Positions 23,304-38,658 are shown, counted from the stretch's first letter. The stretch: DNA of 64,000 bases from Xestospongia muta (GCA_963693285.1 OY848920.1:64501-128500); one strand, 5' to 3'. Translations and numbers: made by a program. The notes: generated from the letters alone by a model not told the origin.

Positions 23304-26300
23304 ATGATGGCGCTTAAAGTGCACCGAGTGGTTGTAGTTGGTTGTCCTCGTTGTGTATTAACAGGAGATACTGGAAAAAGAGAAGGAGTTGGCAAAAGCT
23401 GCTTCTGCAATCGATTCGTAAGGCCTGACACATTCTCTTTGCATCACGATTCAGTTTTCAGTGAAAGAGAATGGCGAGATAACTCTGTGTACAATCAAGA
23501 CCACTTCATTTACTGGGGAGCGGCTACAAAGAGATTACAAGATGGTACTAGAGCTAGATTCCAAGTTGTAGAACAAACCGAATTCTACAATATAAATAAT
23601 GGAAATGTATCTTTCCCTGCAGAGGAAGATTACATCTCTAGAGCTTGTTCTACTCACTTTATCTCCAGAGGTAAAGTAGCATACAAGCTTCACAATGAAG
23701 AGGAATACACCATACCTAGTTCACTAAAGCATAAAGGTTCATTGCCTTCCCGAGCAACGCAGCTATTTCCAAATAATGAATTCAGTGAAGGGAAAGGAGT
23801 TACTGGTTTTATATGCTTATTTGACCCTACCTTACAAGGAGAAGACATTAAGCTTCAAGTTGACTTCCTTTCTAAACTCATCCAAGAACTTGTTAAAACT
23901 AAACGTAAGGTAATACTTGCCTGTACCAAATGTGATGAAGCTAATGAGGACCGAATACAACTTGGCGCCAACTTGGCAGCCACAGTCATTCCGAAGAAAC
24001 CAATTCCTTTTGTTCAGACATCGGCAAAGGAAGGTGTCAATATTGAAGATGTCTTTTTCCATGTCGTTAGCCCTAACAAAAAAAGGAGTTTTGCCCTAAA
24101 TAGTAAGAACACTCTTGCAGGTCTCCTGCCTACTTATTCTGAAGTTGTACTTTCTCGTGGTCACAATGAAACATATGCTATGAATACATTCAATCGTGTT
24201 ATAAAAGAAAGTGTTCAACAGTTTTCCACGGAATGGAGTGACATTTGGCCTTTTTTACAAAGTAACCCAGAATGTGTCAAAGCTGTTGAAGTTCTTGGTA
24301 TAGAGAAGGCACGTAAAATATTTTGCCAGCGTCTCATGGAGATCAAAGTCAATGAAGTACGAGAAACACATCCTAAAACTCGAAAATTAGACCAGCAACG
24401 AACGAAAAACATTCAGAGTGAGCTGATCGAAGCATTTAACGGCCATCCTGACTTGGGGTAAGTGTTAGAGTACATAGTTGTGATGTTATTGCAATTGTAA
24501 AAACAGTACAAGTAATGTGCTAATGTGTACTTATTAGTTGGATTCTGTTTGACACTAAACAGGGAAAGTATGTTAATAATAACATTTTTACTTATATTTT
24601 GGTGGTCTAATCAAACCTTGTCTGTACTCTATTAGGATTGATAGTGAAGAGTTGTAATTAAAATTTGAAGGAAGCAAGGATGCTACTAGTTGTTTTGATC
24701 ATGTAACTTTGTCCTTAAAATTAGTGTTAATAGTAAAGTCTTAAGTTACAGGTGGTATGCTCATAGCTAAAGTCCACGTAACAACAATAATAAAGGAAGC
24801 AAAGTTGATACAAATCTACTCTGTTAAACCACTTCTTGCTAATTAGCAATGTTATGTTGGCAACTGACACTTAAGATTACTTGACAGGTCTGCATTAGTT
24901 GTGTGACCAATTGGTTTAGTTGTAAAAACTTATGAGTAATATACAAGAGGTTTTGTTTAATAAGGTCTTCCTCCAGACACTATCACATAGTTGTACTGTA
25001 TGTCCTTTAATAAAAGGATATAATATATATGAGCAGGTACAAGACAAATAAGGTATATATATAAATGTGTGTGTGTACCAAGATGAGGTCAACTTCATAT
25101 GAACCTGACCACAGCTAGATACAATATAAGGTCTACCTCCAATTATGGTTTCTCTTTCAAGTGGGTAGGTTAAATCAACAATTTGATAGAGAAGCAAAAA
25201 AGTGTTATGCTAGTCTGGCAGTGTTAGGTGTTCATAGTAACAAATGGAGGAGGACAGTAGTTCAAGTTATATATTACAACTACTCACTTTTGAGGTATCA
25301 AGTGAATAATTGAACATAACATTTTGTAGTAAAAAAATTATTAAAGCACCAGGATCCATAATAAGAAATTTGACCTGAAGGTATTATTGGTATTGCAGGT
25401 TCAAATTAACCAAATATATGTGGTTTCCTTATATTCAATAAAATCATAACCACATATGGTAAAGACGATTAACATCATTTTACTATAACATGAACTATGT
25501 GGATATCCTGTCCATTTGTCAGTAAGAATGATCACATTTGTTTAAGGTGTAGAGACTCAAGTCATTTCTATAGAAGATTATTGGATATTCCCTATATTAG
25601 TATAGTTACTGTGATATCCATTACTATAATAGTGTTTGTTTAAAGATAAATATGCCAAAGGCACATGACACAATTGTTCAATTTACATGTACGTGCAATC
25701 CTGTGTGGAGTTGATGAATATTTTTTATTCATGTTGATCTTGAACACATAACAAAGGTATAGATCAGCTGACCTGACTGCTTATTTCAAATAGTCAGCTG
25801 TGTGGGAAACAAGTGTCCTTTGTAATTTTGTTACTGTATATTCCCAGGACACTGATCCTTGGAATGCTACTTATTTGTGTAGGGTGATGTTCACTTAATA
25901 CTGTATAAACATATAGCATGCCATGACTTGTTATAGTATAAGGGTAAATAGCTGTAACTCAATGATGAATATTAAACTATGCATAACATGAGTACAAACT
26001 CAAGAACACATTATTATTTCTTTTTGTTGTTTCTTTTGATAGGAGTGATTGTATGTATGACTTTGTGTACTCTCCAAGTCCGGCTAGTACACCTAAGAAT
26101 GGCAAATCCTCTTCATCTGATGCACCAACGCCTTCTGTTACACCATGTAATACTCCAATTAAAGGCTCAAGTGTTCCTGGTTCTTCGTCTGGTTTTTTCC
26201 CAAAGTCTCCGCCCCCTCCACCACCTACTAGTAGCATACCATCCTTGTCAATGGAAGGTACACCAACTAGAACAGCACTCTTTTCTCCAACTAGAACCAG

Positions 26301-28747
26301 TCAAACTCTTCCCTTAATGACTGCCACAAAACTAAACCGATCTACTGAGCTATTAGCGTCTTTACCAAAAATTGATTACGATCTAGATAGACATTCAAGT
26401 TTACGATATCGTAACCGTACCCTCCCTCCCTTACCAACAGTAGAGCAGTTTTCTCCAACAAAACGGCTTTCAAATGCATCTTTAACAAAATCACAACCCC
26501 AACTTGATGACTCTGGAAGCTTTACCAGCAACAGTACACTTGACAGGCAGCAACGACGTTTATCATCATCAATGGATTGCTTGCTAAATGATGATATATT
26601 ATTTGAGGAAGATGAAATTGATTGTGAAGTTAAAGAAGATGCTTCACCTTATCTACAGCCTGTTGAAATACGAAATGTTATGATCAAATATTACAGTGAT
26701 ACAGAGAGACCAGTTGTGTCATCAATGAAACTTCCAAGACAAAGAACGCACTTTCCAATACCTTCTGATTTTTTAATGAATGGCCAACGTTATTCTCTTG
26801 AAAGGTCAAAATCGTGTAGAGATAGGTCAAATACTATGCCTGCCATAGGTTCAAATCCTCACTTGAGCACAAGTAAGTTAATTGATATTTTTATGGACTA
26901 TTAGTAATGACTTTATTTATTTAATAGCTCCTAAACCACCTCTTCCTCCTAAATCTCTTACAATGCGAAGTGAGAGTCCCCTGCTAGCTATGACAATTGT
27001 TAGTCCAGGAGGAGGTCAAACATCATTAGATTACCCTTCTGAGAATGCTCACAATATTCTTAGTGATAGCATCTCTCCTAATATACTACTGGATTCTCAT
27101 AAACCAGTTGACGACACTAGTTCTGTTGCTAGTGGACCCTTTGCTGAAATTGATGATGAACAGGATCGAACATCAGTTTGCTCCAATCCACGTGGGGAAC
27201 AACAAAGTTCAATAAATCACACTCCTGACCATTCCCATTTCTTTGCTACTTTACCACTAAGACGGCATGACTTAAACAGGAGTCTTAGCCCTCTTCCTCG
27301 TGGAAAAGACATTTCTCCTTATATAACAACATCTAGTACAAGAACATCTCCTGAAAGAGAGAATCTCTATGCTAGTATACCTGCTGATGATGAATATTTA
27401 ACTATGAAACCAGGTGTTAGCTTGGAAGAACTTTTGTCAGATTCAAGGAAACCTCGCAGTACATCATTACCAGCTGTTCAATCAGTTATCAAAAAACTTC
27501 AGTTTGCCACAAGAAGTGAGAGTGAGGCTAATTCGTCACCTGCCCGACGAAAACGAGGGTCAGATATATCAGTCCAATCTATTAAAACAACAAAGTCATC
27601 ATCTATTGTTGAATCAGTAATTGAAGAGGATTCCCCATTCTTTTCTTCACAACGTCCTTCTGTTGTCTCAGTTGACCGACCACTTCCGCCTTCTCCTACC
27701 AAACTTCGTCGAGTTGTCTCTAACTCAAGTAGACACGGAGATAACAACATCTATGAAAGTATAGATGAAAACGAAGAGTGGTTACAGCAATTAAAGAGAG
27801 AAAGATCGCTACGGTATCACCAAAAGATGGATCAATTGGCTCAAATCAGTCCTGTTCTGGCCACCAATTGCAATCAAATAATGGAAAATTTGTTATCTTC
27901 ACCAGAATTTCAAGAGTTATGGTTGAAGACAGTAAAGTCCACTTTGCCAGACTTTCAGCCACCTACTGAAACAACAATTCAGCCATTAACCGTCAATCCT
28001 GAATACTTTATCAGTTATATTAAATCACATTCCAAAGCTCCAGTTGTTATTACTGATACATCTGTTGACCAGGAAGATTATCACAATGATGAGGATAATG
28101 AAGATGATAAATTGCTTTCATCGGGGCATCGGAAATTAACAGTTACTGATAGTGTACTTGAGAGAATGAACCAAGAACTACAACAAAAATCGAGTAGCTC
28201 TTCAGAAAGTGAAGGAGAGGAGGATGACGTTGAACTAGACAATGATGATGAAGAAAATGTCCTGGGAAGTCCTACTATTGATTGGGCCACATTACTAAAT
28301 CATGGTGCTGGACAAACAGACAGTCTTGGTAGTGAAATAGGAAGAGCACTATCAATCATTCATCAGAAATTCAATGAAAGTTATAAAAATGACGATCACC
28401 TTGATATAAATGAAGGCGATGATGACTCAGAGAATGACAACTTTGATAATAATGAGTCAGAAGGTGAAGGACATTATACCAGTAGTGATGATGAGTACGT
28501 AGAAGGTGGTATATCAGATATGCCAATACTACCTTACTCAAGTGGGTATCTTGCATCTCCAGCAACTTCAAGTATTAACACAATATCAGTGAGTCCCATC
28601 CATCAAATAAAACAGAGTTCCTCTGGTACTCCGCCTTTATCTGCCACATTATCCGATAATCATACTAGTTCTTATGTTGTTCAAAATGGCCATTTATCTG
28701 TTTGTCAACTCAACTCACTCGACTCTGGTATTTCTTCTAAAGAATAA
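23304..28747 (+). CDS. p190RhoGAP-like N-terminal GTPase protein with Pro/acidic tail, no RhoGAP (paralogue 2)
   Basis: Exons 23304-24457, 26043-26872 and 26928-28747 join in phase to 1267 residues. The GTPase region is closer to vertebrate p190 than that of paralogue 1: EGVGKSCFCNRFVRP, an HFIYWG element, VVEQTEFY, a canonical CTKCDE (G4) and QTSAKEGVN (G5). An FF-like segment follows (SNPECVKAVEVLG...ARKIFCQRL). The tail has polyproline stretches (PKSPPPPPPT, KPPLPPKS), candidate SH2 sites (NIYESIDE, NLYASIPADDEYLTM), then strongly acidic Ser-rich blocks, and stops without a RhoGAP domain. One well-ordered patch (about 27770-28070; EEWLQQLKRERSLRYHQKMD to EYFISYIKSHS) looks helical and is unidentified. 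Poly(A) signal AATAAA is at 28893-28898. The 1.59-kb first intron is long for this locus. Same strand and same order as paralogue 1 indicate tandem duplication. Confidence 0.85.
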
Positions 28748-30608
28748 TAATAATATATTATTTTAAAATATTGTATATGCATAATTATTTTTCTTCACTC
28801 AATCAATTTTTCAATTAACTTATTTTGACTTCAACTAGAAAATGGTTTGTAAATGTGGTTTATATGTGTGTTGATGAAATGTTCTCTTTTATAATAAAGG
28901 AATAACAACTAAAAAAGGAAATTAATTATTGATTTCAATTTAAAAGGTTTTCTCATGTGATTATTTACAATAGTTTGTTGACAAATTATTACAAATTTGT
29001 GAGCAAACTTGTAAATTCACGTGAAAGAAAGTTTAGATTTAGACAAAGCAGGAGTTTTAAAATCATAATTTAAAGTTCAAGAGTTTTGATAATTTATACA
29101 ATTGGTTAATACAGAAATACTACTAAAATAATATGTGACCTGTAGGAGAAATAGAGAGATGAAATATTTAACTAACTAAAAAAAGCAGATATTTAAATGT
29201 TTTAAGGCTTTAAGAATTAGTCATATTTATCCACTGTAAAGTCATTCAGTGGTTCTTAAAATAGAACTAGTATTACATCTCTCGATGGCAACAGAATGTC
29301 TCATAGGATGATCTGCTCAGCTCACAATTTTTTTTCCCTCTTTCAGCCTTATCAACCACTTCACCGATTTCTCCTGTGGCTAAAGGAGTTTAAGAGACTG
29401 CATCAGAACATATAGCATCCCCATATCAAAATTTTCCATGAAACCAATGTAACTCCATGTAGTGGTTTTCCATTCAGTCTGTGTAAGTACAATGGCTACA
29501 TTTTAAATGGGACATCTATGATGGATAAATAATGTCATTAGACAAATGAAGGACATGGAGCAAAACCATAGACTCCTTGTTCATTGCTGCAAGGTGAGTG
29601 CTAGATATGGTGTTAGGAGAATTTTCTAACAAAGAATTGAAGGTACCTTGTATCATTGGTGCATCCTATACACTCTGGTGATACAAAAAGATGGAGGTGG
29701 ATGATCATGGCTTTCAGACCAACTAACTAATGCATTGTTAATTGTTTATTAATTGAAGAGAATGGTCACATAATCTAAGTAGGAAGATATGTTAAAGTAG
29801 ATAAATCAACAGAACCAGTAGCTGAAGTAAAAAGGTGGAAGGAGCAAGCTGAACTGTACTTCTTATACCCAAGCCACCATACCTCATTGGTGAAGAAACT
29901 TGTGACCAGCTGAGTACCTACCATATCGATGTCATAATTTTATTCAAGATATATCTAAACAGAGTGTTGTAATGTTTAGACTGGGAGATAGTAAATATGG
30001 TGGCAGTTTGTAGAGAGTATAACATCTTTGGACTTGTAAGGCTTATTGAGTAATAGAATAAGATGGTTACCATGGAGATTGGTGAGTCTGTCTCCTAAAA
30101 TAGATAAAAATCTATATATTTTACCTATACTAGAGTAGATACAGTTCTAGTTGCCAATAGGTGTACCAAGGAGTGTGACATTATTAGGGTAGATCACATA
30201 AAACACTGATGACTACCAGTACATTTGGCAACTAGACAACAAAATGTACAACCCACACCAATAAGTCTTACTCTTTCAAGAGCAACTAGATTAGCAACAA
30301 AAAAAGGTACACAGACAGACATGGGGATAATACCTAGAATGAAGTGAAAATCAGAAGTCTGGCTCCCTGCTAGCTGATGTCATGATCTTGTAAGCATATA
30401 TATCTTCATACAAGATGAAATAATAATCATTACTGTTAATAGTATAGGACATGTGATAACAACATACGATAATACATTAAATAATACTGTTAACTTAATA
30501 CAAACTTCAAATAGAAGGTATACTTATACAAGTTGAAAACATGTGCATATAACACTCTAACATGTATTGAAAACTCAAGAAGCACAAAGTACTGAGGAGA
30601 GATAACTA
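28748..30608. other. 1.86-kb intergenic region between convergent genes
   Basis: After the 3' UTR of the p190-like gene I see no open frame, RNA gene or repeat array that can be supported. The sequence is AT-rich and of ordinary composition. The 3' UTR of the minus-strand RhoGEF/RhoGAP gene must occupy the right part. Confidence 0.6.
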
Positions 30609-33600
30609 TTACTTAGAACTATGGTACGCTCGGAGGTTTATTCGTCTGATCTTTTTTGGAGTTGGAAGTTCATAGCGTATGACTCTCACAGTTTTTACAT
30701 TGGACGAAGAGGCAAGTGTTCTAGTTGTTATCCTCTTATTGTAGTCCGGCATTGATCGCGATTTATGTTCATTAGAGGAACTTAACTGTCTTGTACCCTT
30801 GTGTGGAATAGAAACTGGAAGAGACTTATCAAGTCTAGAACTCCCTTTCTTGTCCTCTGGTGGTTGACTGCTTTGTGGTAATGTTTCAGATCGTTTTTCA
30901 TGAACTGTTCCGTGTTCCAAATTTTCTGTCATTCCCTTTCCTTTGATGGGTGTTCCAGCGACTGTTTTTCCAGTGACTGTTTTTCCAGTAAAAGCACCAT
31001 GACCTACTGTTAAAGCCCTTGATCGATTTGATTCTAAAGACTGAGAAGACAAAGGCGATTCTTCATTAGAGGATACCATTCTCTCTTTGGTTGTGTCTTC
31101 TACTATTGAAGGAGGTCTTTCTAATGAGTCCATGCTGCGAAGTGATGACATGCTAGTTTGAATGGTAGAATCACTTAACCTTGAATATCTCTGGGGTAAG
31201 GAAGATCTTATTGAGTGTGGACTGCTAGCCACTTCCTGAAGCTTCTTGTCTTGACGATTCAGAGTTCTACTCGGTGATGACTCCGTATCTGAATTGTATC
31301 CACCACTAATAATAGTCAAACGGGACCCAGCCTCTTGGCTGTAGCCTAGTGGCATCATTTCTGCAGGCCCAAAGACTCCACGGCGGCCAAGAGAACCACT
31401 GGATACAAGATCAGAATGTTCTTTATAATCAGTTCGGCTTCGTGGCAAGCTGTTGAGGTGGCGTTCAGCTTCAGGTCGATCATCAATACTTGTATTGGTT
31501 TCTGATGACTCCATTCGTTTCATTCCTTGACGAGGCCTTATGTTAAGCTCATCTTTACTCAATGGAGAAGAAGGAGGAGTCGCTTCCGGGATAGGATTAG
31601 GTGGGTTGAAGTCTGAAGCACGATTTTGTGGACGATCAAGTCCAAACCGGTGACTTATAGCATGTTTAATGAACTCAGAATCCATTTTTGACAATGGAGT
31701 ATTTGCTAATTCAGAAAGAGCATCTGGAGAGGCACTACGGTGACTACCAGATCCACCAGACCGATTTGATAAAAGTGATGTTGTACTTGTAGGTTGATTT
31801 TGGGACCATGTTGTTCTAGACTGACTGGCAACACTTGATCCTGATCCTCTACTATTAATGGACTGGTTGCTTGTACGATGAATACCCTGTTCAAGTGAAA
31901 AAGTTAAGTCATCCGGTGGTCGGGGAGTGGAAGAAGCCACCGTGTGACTTCGAGGCCGATCAACAGGCAGCAGGGAATCATAATAAGAGAATGAGGTTGA
32001 CTGAGGAATTGTAGCTTCCTTGTATTGAAGGTCTGAGGCTTTCGAAAAGGAATTAGAATGACCAGGTTTGGAACGCTTCTTTCGACTTGGACGAGGACCT
32101 GATGGTTCAGAACGATGTCCTCCACGACCTGACCCATCTGAATCATGATGCTCAATACGATGAGGAAACATTGGTGAGTAACGTGATCCAGAACTGTGAG
32201 AGGAACCCCGAGAATGAGGTGAGGATGGTCCAACAGGTTGTAATTCAGGGGAGAAGTGTTTTAAGTTGTGTGACATAGGATTGCCTTGCGTAGCAATAGA
32301 GCGTCGTCGACCCATTGAGTCTCCACTCTTATGTCTTATGCGAGATGGATTAGGAGCATATGGACTATGCCGAGGCCGTTTAGGATCAAAACTAGTGTCT
32401 TCATCTTCAGAATCAGACCGGTCTCCTTCATTACCTGTAGTTCTTTCACTACGATCACTCATAAGTAAGACTCGTCCTACTCCAGGTGGTCCATATTCAT
32501 CCACTTTAGAATCACTAGCAGTGTGATGAAGTGGAAGTCTGTGTTTTGTGGTTATATCATCTTCATCTATAGAATCATCACTTGTACAAGTGTCCATGCT
32601 ATCGATGCGACGATGACCTCGGAATCCCTCTTCAAACATTTCTGTATCTTCATCGTCTTTAACTGGAATAAGCTGAATATGTTCTCCTGTTTCTCTCTCA
32701 CTCTCTGATGTCTCACATACGACACTTTCCAGCTGTTTAAAAAGTTCTGGAATCTCATTGTTATATATGTTCATAGCGTGCTTGATCATAAAATCAATTA
32801 AACTCGGAGCTTCATTTTTAATGACTGCTAATGAATATTCTGGCTCTAATAATGAAGGGGCAAAGCATATGGCAAGGTTTGTTGACGTCATGTGGTTGAT
32901 CTCTTCATGGAGTGATATGTGATTAAGTAGAAGAAGAAGATAACGAAGGAACAGTTGGTTTGATGGGGGGAGTTTGTTTAAGATCCTGTATTAAAATATA
33001 ATAATTAAAATACTAGAAAATATTCATAAGTTACTTTCTGATTTGTTCTATTCTCATGTCATCATTATTAATATCAAGTGTTGCTACAAATTCAGTATAA
33101 CGAGATGAAGGTAAGACACCACCAGGAACATTTCTCAATAAATCCTAAAATAATATATTAATTAATTATAAATTAATGATAGGGTTATAATAAATTACCT
33201 TTAGCAGAGAACTAATAACATGTAAGTTAACATCAGAGATATCAACAATTTTTCCTATATAAGAGAAGAACAACAGCGTCATGTCTTTGTTAATAATAGT
33301 GACCAACTTACGTCCATCAATGGCTTCTTTTACTTCCTTTATTTTCCTGGCATTACCATTAAGTCGAAATATTCCAAATGTTCCAGGAGCCTCTACCCAT
33401 AAACGAATGAGGATCTCCTGTAGTTTCTCCGGTAATTGATTGTTAATAATTAATTCATCAAGTGGTACACTAAACATCCTAAATAATATATTCTATGACA
33501 TCATATGACATCACAAATAACACCATACTTTTCTTGTTTTGGTGTCTTCAAATCTTTGCTGCCGCTTGTACCACGTTTGAATTTCATTTTTCTAAAAATT

Positions 33601-36600
33601 GATCTTGAACCAGATGTTGGTGCTATTATAATAGAGTGAAATTAATGGGTGTGGTCATTATCTTACTTGATGGTATTAGCTTTTTTCTGACTACAAATTC
33701 AAGTTGTTGTGGTCGTACGTCATTACTAAGATCTAATTGTTGTCTATTGTGGTTACTTTGTATAGCAAATGGGCTCTCGTAACCTAAAGGGATGTGGCTT
33801 AAAGGGAATAAATAGACATTATTAATACACACCATGTAATAACTCTTCTTTGTCTTCTTTTGCTAATTTAACACAAAGTTGAAACTCTGATATATCCTCC
33901 TATAGAGATTGTTATAAATTAAGATGATATATGACGTAATGTAACATACTGTCATTTGAAAGTGCTTAAGTGCCTTTTTGAGGATATCTGCACATGTTTC
34001 TGATACATGGACTTGCATAAACTGTGGCACAACATTCTATGATAATGATATTAAGTATAGTAATAAAGTATTAAGTGAGCTAACTTGTAAACTGTTAATA
34101 GTTTTGGTCATATTATGGACTTGTATTGATACAGAATCAGACACAGCTAACTGTTGTTGGAGTTCAATGTTTCTATAATAAGACAAATTAAAGTAATTAA
34201 AAGGTAACAAGTGAAAATATAGTACATACTTTGATACCAAGTTAAACCACAACACTTTCTCAGCTTCACAACTAAATAAAAATAATAACAACTTATTACA
34301 TTTAAATATCTATTAAATCTTACCCAAAAACTGCTATACAATTTGTAATAGGCCATCCAATGGTAAATGCAGATCCACATTCGTGAGGTGGTAATACAGC
34401 ATCTACAGTCTCTGAGACCCACATTTCTGATAAACGAATTCTGTTTTTTAATCGATAAACTCGATGTTGTTGTGTTCTGTGTATAATAAGTGAAGGTGAG
34501 GTCGCTTTACTAAGTTATATCTAATGTACCTTGATTTCCCTCCTTTAGCTATTAACATTAAATCACTGAATAAAAACAAGTAACGTTCTTGAGATTGAAG
34601 CATGCTTTGTTTGTTCACCTGCAGATCACATGATAATCACATGACAAATATAATCACATGACTTACAACTAATAGCTTCACAGGACCTTCTTGAATATAC
34701 ATCCGCAGATTTTTACGACTACCAGGACTGTCAACAAAATCACCACTATTTGTAACTGAAGGAGAGCTAACAAATAGAGTTAACAATGATAAGATATATG
34801 ATTTTTTATTAATACCTTGTTTTATATTTTGCTGACATCAAAGGTACTGAACCTTTATTCCCTGGCACAGGAGGTTGACCAACACTTTTAGAACGTTTTG
34901 GAGTTGAAGCCTACAGCAAAAAGAGACAGTCAGTACAATTCACACTATGTTATAAGCTAGCTCATTAAGTTATACACACAAGGAATGAAAAGTATTTATG
35001 ATAAAGTCTACAAGCCAGGTGTGAGTGAACACGAGTATCAATAATAATATATAAAGTAGAATCCATTAAATGATAGGATATCAGTAAACGTAAGAAATTA
35101 CACATACGTGACCACAACATTCATAATTGAAATATTTCTTACCTCAATAACTTCAAGCTTATCAAATAAACACAAATGATCGTTTGGAAACTGAAGCTGA
35201 ACATATTCGAGTTTTGATTCATTTTGAAGATACACTAACTCATCAGCTCGTGCTTGAATAATCTAATTATACAAAAAAATAATATTAAAATACTTTTAAT
35301 AATAATAAGATAATATTTACTTCATCAGTTCGAGCTACAGTAACTCTGATATGTTGGTAATCTGGATGTTCTCGACTTGTAAGACTCAATAATTGGGCAA
35401 GATAACGATGATAGTCAGATACTCGTTGAACCTGTAATATAATTGTAATATCACTATTCTATTAATTAATGGGTGTGGCTTACTGGAAGGAGCATGAGAG
35501 ACTCTAATGTGTGCATAGCTGCTCCACGTTTAATGTCCAAAAATTTACTAAATGATTCGTCTTTTCTTTTCAGTTTGAGAAGTCTACAATAAACACAATT
35601 ATATTTTAGATTTAATAATATAACTAAAGTATTAGGGTTTACCTCATTGCAATAGTATAACTTTGTGCATATTCTACATACATGTCCCAGAATGATGGAT
35701 ATTGAGTAAAAATACCTCCAATCAGAGTGGAACCAGTGTTCCAAGATTTGACTGCTAATTCCAACTAAATAATTATAGAGATAATAATTTATTAAATGTA
35801 GATTTCATCATGTTATACCTCAGAGAAAAAATTCATTAATAGATCACAGAGTCGACTGAGAGGAATAAAGAGTGTGTTCATGTCCGTTTGCGGCATACCC
35901 CAGTTTCTATGGAAACAATACATAATTCATAATCAATGGTTAACTATTTAATTAAAATGACCTTAATATATGAATATCATTAAGTATTATTCATAAAAGT
36001 GAGAACCACATGTTACAAAATTGTCAAAAATTCATGTAATATTCAGACCGGCTATGAATATCATTATAGCGTTGTTGGATAGCATTGTTCAATGTCATAT
36101 ATGGCAAAACAGTTTGATAGGTTGTTTACAAAAGAAGAAATACTATAAACAATTAATTTATTTAAATGCACGGTCACAGTCTTATCATAAAAACACCACA
36201 AATACCTCATTGGATCCATATAAACATCAAATATGTTTTTCAAGTGCTCTAAGTAGGCATCTTCAGTTCTGTATAACTCTTTAACAACAGCTAATCTCTC
36301 ATCACCAACTTCCTCTGTAAAAAAACATATTATCAATAATTATTTAACATAGCCTTTTACTTGTAATTGGCTGAACTCTACACTACCTTAGTAAACAGTA
36401 GAGTCGTGTACAAAGGAACTATTACTAGAATATTTAAAGTTAGTGATGTCAGCACAAACCAAAAAACATTCTTTTAAAAATAGATATATATTATGACTAA
36501 CATACTTCATCGTTACAATATTATTTTGAGCGATATTACAATTGATAATAAATACTTCATTAATTTAATGTATACAATAACAACAATTACTATGTGAACA

Positions 36601-37244
36601 CATATTGCCAAAGAATGTCAAAACTCTTCATTCCTATACACACCTACAACTAAACTGTACAAACATGTCCTCTAGTACCAGACTAGCTACCACTGAAGCA
36701 AAGCAGAAAGCACTTATTTCATATCTACATACCAAGTCTTATCAAATTTCAACTATTAACAGCACCAATCAGACAAGATTGACAAGGGGATCATTTCAGA
36801 TAATATTACTGACAAATTAGATAGCACTATTTATTTTACAATGAACATCAAAGAAACGACAACTTATTTAGGCTGTCACAATGTGATGTCAATGTTACCA
36901 GTAAAGCAGTTAGCATTAGCTTAAATGTTGTGTTACATTGTGATACTGTGAGACTATATTGTGACATATTAATCTTTGTTATGTATTGCTGAGCTATGAT
37001 TTTGGAGAAGTAAACAACACAGGAATGTATATATTGGACAATACGTTAACATAATTAGTGTCTTATAATGATTTATAACTAGTTGTTGTCAACAAAATGA
37101 CTATATATGGTGTTGAAACTAATGCAAGAATGTTACACCAACATGTGTGCTGTGATAAACTTCTTGTTAGTGTAAAAAGTAGTAATGTTATTAAGACATG
37201 TTTTCCCCACATATTTTACACCTATAAGTATTAAGATCAACAAC

Positions 37245-37289
<45 letters not shown>

Positions 37290-38606
37290 TTTCCCTCCCT
37301 CTCTCTCCCTCTTTCCCTCCCTCTCTCTCCCTCCCTCCCTCTCTCTCTCTCCCTCCCTCTCCCCCCCCCCTCTCTCTCTCCCTTTCTCTTCCTCTCTCTC
37401 CCTCTCCCTCTCTCTCCATTTTAGTTTGCTCTTTTAGTGTCTCTGTCTCTGTCTCTTTCTCCATGTCCAGTAGTAAAGTTATGATGCGTACATAGAGTTA
37501 GATGGGGGAGAAAAATATGGTATGTCAGACATGAGAGTAGTTGACAAGACAGCAGACACGCATCAACATCACTACATTCATAGTAGCGTAAACATGATTG
37601 ATTACCAAATGAAGAATCTACTTCAATACACAATCTATTGAACTTAAAACTAGTTCAAAATAAACACAGAAAATAAAATTGAAAGTGCACAATTACAAGA
37701 AATCCTAATAAATCATCACTTTACCAGCTAATAGACTCATTTACTAATATATTATGTAATGCTGATCTCACCTGGACTTTGAATCCTAGCTGGTTCAATC
37801 CAGATTTCTTGATCTTGGAGAACACTAGCTTCCTTTTCTGGATTAAGTAAAGCTCTTGAAGGAAACTGGTAGACAACATAGGGCTTGTCAGTAATATAGG
37901 GAATTTGTGAATCAATGACTTGCTGAACAGTCATACCAGGATGACAGTAAAGCTGAGAGAGAGAGAGAGAGAGTATATTGTACGCAGACATACAGTAACA
38001 TTAGTAGACTCAAAACAAATGAAAATTAGTTTTGACTTCTGTTTCACTAATAACAACAGCTGGCTATCAAACACAATGTTAAGACTAGTGCTGTGAGAAC
38101 TGCTAACTTCATTGAAAAGCTATTGAGGAAGGTTACAGACCACAACTATGTTAATAGCCACATCATCAGTCAACAACACTATTTTAGAACTAGTAGGATA
38201 CCCACATAATTCAATGTCATAAACCATATATATAAATATAATATTTCCTTTATTGTATCCACATCCTCTCAACTTTAACACCCAAAACATAAGCTAACCA
38301 TACACGTACACAATTGTTTTTCTACGTCAACTTTCAGTGATAGTCCTCAATAAGGTATAGTTACTCATCATACTTATTAAATGAGCTCATTACACTACCT
38401 ACAGAGACTACAGGATGACTAGTAGCTTAAGATGTCTTAGTTAACCATCTGTTAAGACAAACAATGTATTGTTATTCACATAACTAGAGTATATTGGGGC
38501 TTTGTCAGCTGAATCCATCCCTGTACATTAATATTAGGATAATACTTAGTGTAATTTGAAGTGGGAATTCAATTACTGTTACGCTATGTGTAACGTGTCA
38601 AAACAT

Positions 38607-38658
<52 letters not shown>

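Noticed and set aside
27499..28571. Minus-strand frames rich in Ser and Leu
   Set aside because: Antisense shadows of acidic/Ser-rich coding sequence on the plus strand.
31706..32526. Overlapping frames on both strands within the RhoGAP gene tail
   Set aside because: Shadows of the Ser-rich last exon, which is the frame continuous with the RhoGAP domain.
36605..36820. 71-codon plus-strand frame in an intron
   Set aside because: No similarity to any known family that I recognise, and it lies inside a 1.5-kb intron of the opposite-strand gene.
37185..37464. Open frames on both strands giving Ser/Leu/Pro and Arg/Glu-rich peptides
   Set aside because: They are translations of the (CT)n tract in an intron; no start context, conservation or splice support.
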